A DNA stretch of 64,000 nt, taken from positions 99,685 through 163,684 of the forward strand of contig NW_007360606.1 in NCBI RefSeq assembly GCF_000192795.1, given 5' to 3'. This stretch comes from Vavraia culicis subsp. floridensis (lineage: Eukaryota > Microsporidia > Pleistophoridae). Each line of letters begins with the position of its first letter. Positions within the stretch are counted from its first letter, which is position 1. The notes beneath the pieces are model-generated. The model was not told where the DNA came from. It ran no database searches and was given only the letters and a program-made list of their open reading frames with translations. Position numbers and translations under genes: made by a program. This document shows positions 58,814-64,000 of the stretch, one piece after another.

Positions 58814-60577
58814 GATAGGGGTCGGTTTGTTGAGCGGATATAAAAACTGGACATTGTGTACAAAACAAAACGTAGGTGAGAGGTTACACGGTGCGTACAT
58901 GTTTTAGTAAATTTTTAAATTTATAAAAAGATAACAGAACAGTGTTTTGATGGGCCTTTCGTTCCAAGGACTGCAAGGTGTATGAACCTAAACAATTTTG
59001 AATTAAAGCCTTGAACACGCTAAAAAAGTTGCATTGCCAAGAAAAAACACGCTGAAAGATTGAAGCGATGGAATAAGGGTGTGATCCTTGGTCAGAACAA
59101 ATGCATAAGCGGCGACCTTTAGATACCGTACGCTTGCTTCTCGCATTACGTGCATACTTTGAGATAAGATAAATTATTCAGAGCTATTAATTTGAAAGGC
59201 GCATTGATGGCAGAGTCTACGTAATGTATGTACCATGAACACGACCAGTGTGATGCGTAGCACGATGCTGCAACGAATAGTGCAGATACGGGCAACAAAT
59301 GACCAGGTACGGTTCCGATAGATGAACTGTGAACAGCGTACATAAGCGCATATGATAGTAGCGTAGAACAATTACTCGATAGAATTTACGAGGTAACAAC
59401 AGCTACCTGGCATACCTCAAAATGTGTTCGTACCCGATAGGAGCCGTATGCTTCATCCATAGAATCGATAAGTAGCCAGCTCTCACATGTTTATCGCCTA
59501 TTATAATACCGCACGAGCAAAAAAACCATTCCCCGAACCGAATAAGCATTTATTCATTCAAACCCATGTTTACGCACAAACTGCATTATGTGGCACATCC
59601 CGATCGAAATTGATCCTTAAGGCACATTCTTGTGCAAGAAATCGTAAAAAATACGAACTTTCGGTAATAAAATGAACAAATACACCGCAACAGTCTCTTA
59701 TATGGCAACCATTCTTTCACAACCGATGCGCAACAGCAAAGATATGGGAGCAGGTTGCAAGGCCGAGCTGCAAAAGATACCTATCAATGTGCAACATACC
59801 GCAACCTATCGTACGGCTAACAACAACGACGTAACCATTGCACGCCACATGAAAGGACAGGTTATGGCAAGCAATGCGGATTTAGTCCTTCCCAACATAA
59901 AACACCGCAGAACGGTCTCCTTGTACGGAAGCAGCCAACTCAATTAATAGAATCGTTTATTGCATTTCTCTTGTCAGGCATGCTCATCGTTTAAACATGG
60001 CAATGTTTTTACCAATAAACTGTACTCAGACCTTTGCTCCAACATGCCTGACAAACAACGGTTGAGTGAGGTATCAGTCGTTCAATGGCGTACAAAGTAC
60101 GAAACTCGATGAGTGAATGGATCGTTTCGTTTGCACTGGTCAGCGTTAATTTACCGGCAGACGAACTTGTGAAGATTTCTAGGATATAAGATCGTTGCGG
60201 AGACCGTATTGGCGGGAGATGCTAGCTCAGAAGCAGCAGGTGAAGAGCGGTAACACCCATAGAAGATGAAGGGTCCTCCCTCTGCAAGATAATACATGAC
60301 ACGACTTTCCAGAGATATTCGGTTACCGGTGCAGTCTCAAGATTTAAGACGAAAATATGCCTTCATAAATGAACTGTCATCATTTGATCAGCACAAATAT
60401 CATGGAGTTAAGCACTTTATCGAGAAAAGACGGTGGTGTATCGAATGTACGTGGTTGTGTGGTCCTTATTAAATCACGTTCTGTAACTCATTGCTTTATT
60501 CCGGCCCGTTCACCAATAATTCGGTATAGAAGGCTGTTTTGAACCTAAAAGACAATGAACATGCACCGGCAACATCT
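58814..60577. other. intergenic, 1.8 kb, one weak gene candidate
   Basis: AT-rich. Frames at 59146-59399 (minus) and 59487-59675 (plus) lack signals. The 91-codon frame at 59672-59947 is listed separately at low confidence. No RNA gene was recognised by eye. Confidence 0.45.
59672..59947 (+). CDS. possible hypothetical protein, 91 residues
   Basis: ATG frame rich in Asn, Thr, Ala and Met with even charge, no membrane helix, no motif and no C-rich start signal. It stands alone in a long intergenic tract. It may be a chance frame. Confidence 0.22.
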   Translation: MNKYTATVSYMATILSQPMRNSKDMGAGCKAELQKIPINVQHTATYRTANNNDVTIARHMKGQVMASNADLVLPNIKHRRTVSLYGSSQLN

Positions 60578-60958
60578 TTAATTATCCTCAATTATATCGA
60601 ATGTTACACAACGAGGCGGTGTTTTATCTGAATTAGCATGTGATAATCCCGGTATCTTGTTCGTTTTCAATATTCCTCGTGGCATTGGTTGCGGTTCTCT
60701 CGCTTCTACATTGATACGCGTTAAAAACACAGCAGGATGCCCAGTTACTATTTTTCTTCTTTCCATAGTCGCACGATATGAGTGGAAGACACATAAAAAC
60801 AAGGCGAACATCCCTATAAAACATGCTATGCTGAGATTGAGCAACACGGCATAATCCGTTGTACTTACATACTGTGGTTCGGTGCTAGTGCAATTTTCAG
60901 CCCAATCGGTGCTTAATGCTGTAGATTCGTTTGAAAGGGTTTTAATGTCACTGATCAT
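60578..60958 (-). CDS. single-pass membrane protein with putative PP1 docking motifs
   Basis: 126 residues. The first 35 are Ser/Thr/Asn-rich with possible glycosylation sites (NES, NCT), followed by one membrane helix at about 38-61 (AVLLNLSIACFIGMFALFLCVF) and a basic cytosolic-type tail. In the tail, GILK is followed some 20 residues later by RCVTFD. This is the order and spacing of a SILK-type ([GS]IL[RK]) and an RVxF-type (R-x-V-x-F) site, the two docking motifs by which many regulators bind protein phosphatase 1. A membrane-anchored PP1 targeting subunit is the inferred role. The frame is open 20 codons upstream by a TTG; the ATG at 60958 is used. No family was recognised and no C-rich signal is adjacent. 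Confidence 0.55.
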   Translation of the reverse strand: MISDIKTLSNESTALSTDWAENCTSTEPQYVSTTDYAVLLNLSIACFIGMFALFLCVFHSYRATMERRKIVTGHPAVFLTRINVEAREPQPMPRGILKTNKIPGLSHANSDKTPPRCVTFDIIEDN

Positions 60959-62575
60959 CGCGGTTGAGCGTGCCGAGTGGTATTGAATAGAAGTTCTTGG
61001 TATGGTAAATTGCACCAATATAATATTTTAGGATACAAAATAGAAACAAGTGCTAAATTGAACATGATGTTATGTTCTTGGTATTAATAAATAGTTGTGT
61101 AGAACGAATCATCTATTATTGCTGCTGTAAAGAGATGCGTTACGTAGCGTAACGTGTACAGGTAGTAATTTTAGTAATTTTCACTTTTTATTTTACTCCT
61201 AGACCGCTACAATGATGAATAGCTTTTCTGTTGGTTCTGCTTTCAACTTATAATACTTAAGTTTGGTTCAAGTACCACGCTTGCGCTCCATTCTCCAAGA
61301 AAGATGTATTGGCATGGCACTATACCAAGCAGATATCAACAACCTGTTCATCTATAAAGAATTACACGATGTTCTCTTCTTTATTCCATGAACGGCATCC
61401 TGTTTCGCAGACCCTTTTTACAAGCATACGCGAGTAGAGCAAAATATGGTAAATAGTTGTTGAAATGGGCCATTGATTACGTAACGATCCATGCTCCTCG
61501 TGTGGAAGAAACCAACAATGCGCGATCAGCGCTAATGATTGGTTAACTTAATTAAACTTTAGTAATTAAACACACTTTTAATAAAACAGTAATTCCAGTC
61601 TGATAATGTGTTCGATATATTGCAATATAAATTGAAGTATAGCTATGATAATACACATATTTGCAATTATTGATATTTCTACTCATATAAGCTACTTCAC
61701 TACTCACTGCTGTGCAACATTCCTTGCTCTATAACTCGGACCTGTAAGTTTAACTTATCATTGCATATCGTACCGTACTGAGTATCAAACAGGTGCCAAT
61801 GTTGCGATTCTGTCATTTTGCGCTAAATGGTGTGTACAATTCAGGTACACTTCTCGATGCTGCGTTGACCACCATGAAAAATTAACAGGTGATTGCACGT
61901 TCAAAGTACCCGTACAACAATTTGCTCGTGGTAGTTCAAGATGATGTTTTACTTTGTGGGAAAAGATCGTTGATATTCGTTCTCGCCGCGTCTTTTACTT
62001 CCTTGTTATACCAAAATACAAATTTGGATTGATAAAACGATTTATCAACTGAGAATACGCTTCTCCAGAATTTGTGTAGAATGATAAATAAACAGGTTGT
62101 CAAGAAAATGGTACAACTTCTACCGCTCAAAACGTAAGAGTTCATATCAACACATGGAACAAAGAAGAGTTCACATCAATTTGGCTTACTCTCTGAACCA
62201 CTCCTATTTTGTGTTCCATTTTATAGGCTCGTACCGTGCCTGTTTTTCATGAGAAACGCTATTCGTTCCATTGCAATAAAATCTCTTTGCGCGCATCGAA
62301 ATGCTTCGGTACTTTTTGCCTGCTCATCATTGCAAAGATCCCAATTTGAATAATTCGTATTTTCTGGTGGTTCATATTACACCAGAACGGTAAAAACAAC
62401 TGCCTGTGCATTCTGGTGATAGACTCTCGCTTGCAGCACCAAATAAATGCAAATAGTTTACATTCGCAGATATTTCATCATAATGTACGGTTAGACAGCT
62501 GAAATTAAAAAGTCTGCAGCTTGACGCATCCATCATTTATTTTTGTATTATAAAAATAATTGCCGTGGTTTGTTT
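60959..62575. other. intergenic, 1.6 kb
   Basis: AT-rich. Contains a 7-bp-arm inverted repeat at 61138-61154 (loop TAG). A 69-codon minus-strand frame at 61936-62145 has no signal. Nothing else recognised. Confidence 0.45.
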
Positions 62576-63817
62576 ATGAGCGATCACTTCAAGGACCTTC
62601 TCTACGCCGGCACTCTTATAAACACGACAGATGGCTTCGTTCCCATCAATGTTACAGGGCATCCCTCCAAGTTCCCGGTAGATAAGGTACTCCAGGCACA
62701 GGAACTGCAGAAAATCATGAATGTCCTGTTGTATAGGGCCATGATGGACCAGAATACCTATGAAATGGACACAAAAGATGAGATGTACAACATGCTTGTG
62801 AAAATGAAGCGAACGAGCCGCAAGACCAAACCTACACTCATATATACGCGCACCGACTACCTCCTCGACAAGGCTCATATCCTAAAACAGGTGGAGATTA
62901 ACACCATAGCGGTGTCATTTGTGGAATTGAATACGAGACTCAATCAGATACACGCTACGCTGCACGAGAATGTGTGGTTGCCCGAGAACGTGCCAAAATT
63001 TGTTGAGATGGTGGCACTAACAAGAAACACCTTCATCAGGGTGAATGACTACAGCGATGTGATAGCACTGTTGCTCGACGATAACACCGGCATTCAGTCC
63101 AAGAACTTCTTTGAGAAGAAGAATTTGATGTTTGAACTGAAGAAAAAAGGCGTAACAATGCTGCACGTGACAATGCAAGACATCGAGAAAAACGGAAAAT
63201 TTGAAAACGATAGGTTTATCTATGCCGGACAGAGCGTGTTTTTCGTGTACCTCAGGCATTTTTACAACTACGATCACTACGACAACTGCACCATGCACCT
63301 GCGGACACAAATCGAAAACTCTGATGCCATAACGCTTCCTTCGATCGAGCTGCAAATTGTTGGCCTAAAAATGTTTCAGGTAGTATTCAAAAACAAGGAT
63401 GTCCTTAAAAAGTACCTGAGCGATACGCAGATCAGCACCATCTATGAGCACTTCGGCGACTTTAAAAGTGCCAAAGACTACGAAACCGGGGATGAGAAGA
63501 TTTATTTTCTCAAATGTATGCGAGAGGGCGGCAACACGATCATAACGGAAAATTTCAAGGATTACATCGCTGAACCAGATAGGTACTTTCTAATGAAGAA
63601 GATTGACTCGATAACCGTCCGAAATAGGTTCTACACAGAAAATGAGGATTCTGATATGATCCTAGAGCTTGGTGTTCTGGGTGCATTTGTGGAATACGAT
63701 GGTGATATTCTTCTTGATGAGCATTCCGGTTTTATCTGCAGGATCAAAAAGAAAGAATCGATCGAATGCGGAGTGACGTGTAATTATGGTGGATTAGACA
63801 CCATCTACAAAAATTAA
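62576..63817 (+). CDS. GSH2: glutathione synthetase (eukaryotic type)
   Basis: 413 residues (yeast 491, human 474). Joins gamma-glutamylcysteine and glycine with ATP to make glutathione. The eukaryotic family signatures are seen: RTDYLLD at 92-98, VEINTIAVSF near 106-115 (the metal/ATP-binding EINT segment), FENDRFIYAGQSVFFVYLRHFYNYDHY in the middle (family form: VDGQEIAVVYFRDGY), and the glycine-rich ATP-lid loop REGGNTIITE near 316-325 (QREGGGN in other species, here one Gly shorter). The C-terminus (GVTCNYGGLDTIYKN) replaces the usual GGxAAGxxxxDxxxL. The frame is open upstream to 62543 but the first ATG is 62576. No C-rich signal. Family firm; activity plausible but the shortened loop should be noted. 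Confidence 0.87.
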   Translation: MSDHFKDLLYAGTLINTTDGFVPINVTGHPSKFPVDKVLQAQELQKIMNVLLYRAMMDQNTYEMDTKDEMYNMLVKMKRTSRKTKPTLIYTRTDYLLDKAHILKQVEINTIAVSFVELNTRLNQIHATLHENVWLPENVPKFVEMVALTRNTFIRVNDYSDVIALLLDDNTGIQSKNFFEKKNLMFELKKKGVTMLHVTMQDIEKNGKFENDRFIYAGQSVFFVYLRHFYNYDHYDNCTMHLRTQIENSDAITLPSIELQIVGLKMFQVVFKNKDVLKKYLSDTQISTIYEHFGDFKSAKDYETGDEKIYFLKCMREGGNTIITENFKDYIAEPDRYFLMKKIDSITVRNRFYTENEDSDMILELGVLGAFVEYDGDILLDEHSGFICRIKKKESIECGVTCNYGGLDTIYKN

Positions 63818-64000
63818 AGGACTTGTTATCTGCCACATGTCTATCGAAGGTTCCATCTTTTATTTGTACTTGACGTAGCCACAACTATTGTGAGTGCTTG
63901 AAACTTTCACCGTTCCAATGTTTATTCCCAACCACTTCCCTTCGTTCTTGCGCCAAGACTTGGTCTTCAAAACACGGCACGTTCACACTTTTCTGAACCA
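63818..64000. other. right edge, possible 3' end of a minus-strand gene
   Basis: On the minus strand a frame is open from the window edge to a TAG at 63885-63887, followed by an AATAAA string, so a gene may end here (37 codons visible). A second minus frame gives KTKSWRKNEGKWLGINIG before a TAA near 63869, with an in-frame TGA upstream. I cannot tell which, if either, is coding. Confidence 0.25.

Noticed and set aside
61138..61154. 7-bp-arm palindrome with TAG loop
   Set aside because: Too short and isolated to call a terminator or binding site.

Overview
The window reads as nuclear DNA of a microsporidian. All genes but one are intronless. The proteins are mostly short, divergent versions of core eukaryotic proteins: proteasome alpha, CCT, V-ATPase H, septin, TOM70, capping enzyme and Lsm1. 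The one intron seen is 25 nt long and sits directly after the initiator ATG of a ribosomal protein gene, a recognised microsporidian trait. About 20 of the roughly 35 supported genes have a C-rich (CCC to CCCCC) or G-rich run 0-14 nt before the chosen ATG. Such start-proximal signals have been reported in microsporidia, and I used them here to pick starts. Spacing is loose, about one gene per 1.8 kb, with AT-rich intergenic tracts up to 2.4 kb. That argues against the compact Encephalitozoon type and would suit an expanded genome such as the Trachipleistophora/Vavraia group. This assignment is inference only. No tRNA, rRNA, transposon or CRISPR array was recognised.

Layout. 0-10 kb: the 3' end of an unknown gene, BRX1 with a long Lys/Ala-rich tail, a single-pass membrane protein, the mRNA guanylyltransferase, a histone-fold-like protein, the spliced eL39 gene, and an ABCG-like protein whose ATP-binding motifs have decayed. 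10-21 kb: proteasome alpha-7, a short ESF1, a CHY zinc-finger protein, a RAD26/CSB-type remodeller, and NOC3 broken by a frameshift in an A-rich slippery tract. 21-34 kb: an LRRC58-like protein, a Sas10/Lcp5-like protein, a very small MscS-like channel protein, SDS22, a homeodomain protein, a septin with degraded GTPase motifs, KRR1 and several small unknown proteins. 34-47 kb: an acidic unknown protein, a secreted unknown protein whose frame continues past its stop, TOM70, CCT beta, V-ATPase H and a Tlg2/syntaxin-16 SNARE. 48-64 kb: CDP-diacylglycerol synthase, a GAA1-like protein, a NOC4/NOC1-like protein, a secreted Ala/Ser/Thr-rich protein, LSM1, a small membrane protein with a likely bipartite PP1 docking site, and glutathione synthetase.

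There is no operon logic. Genes lie on both strands with little functional grouping, although ribosome biogenesis is well represented (BRX1, ESF1, NOC3, Lcp5-like, KRR1, NOC4-like). The most notable observations are the eL39 mini-intron, the decayed ABCG ATPase, the NOC3 frameshift on an A AAA AAC heptamer, the open frame after the TAA at 38721, the GILK plus RxVxF pair in the 126-aa membrane protein (with the PP1 regulator SDS22 in the same window), and the minimal MscS protein. Tandem minisatellites of 31-66 bp occur only between genes.
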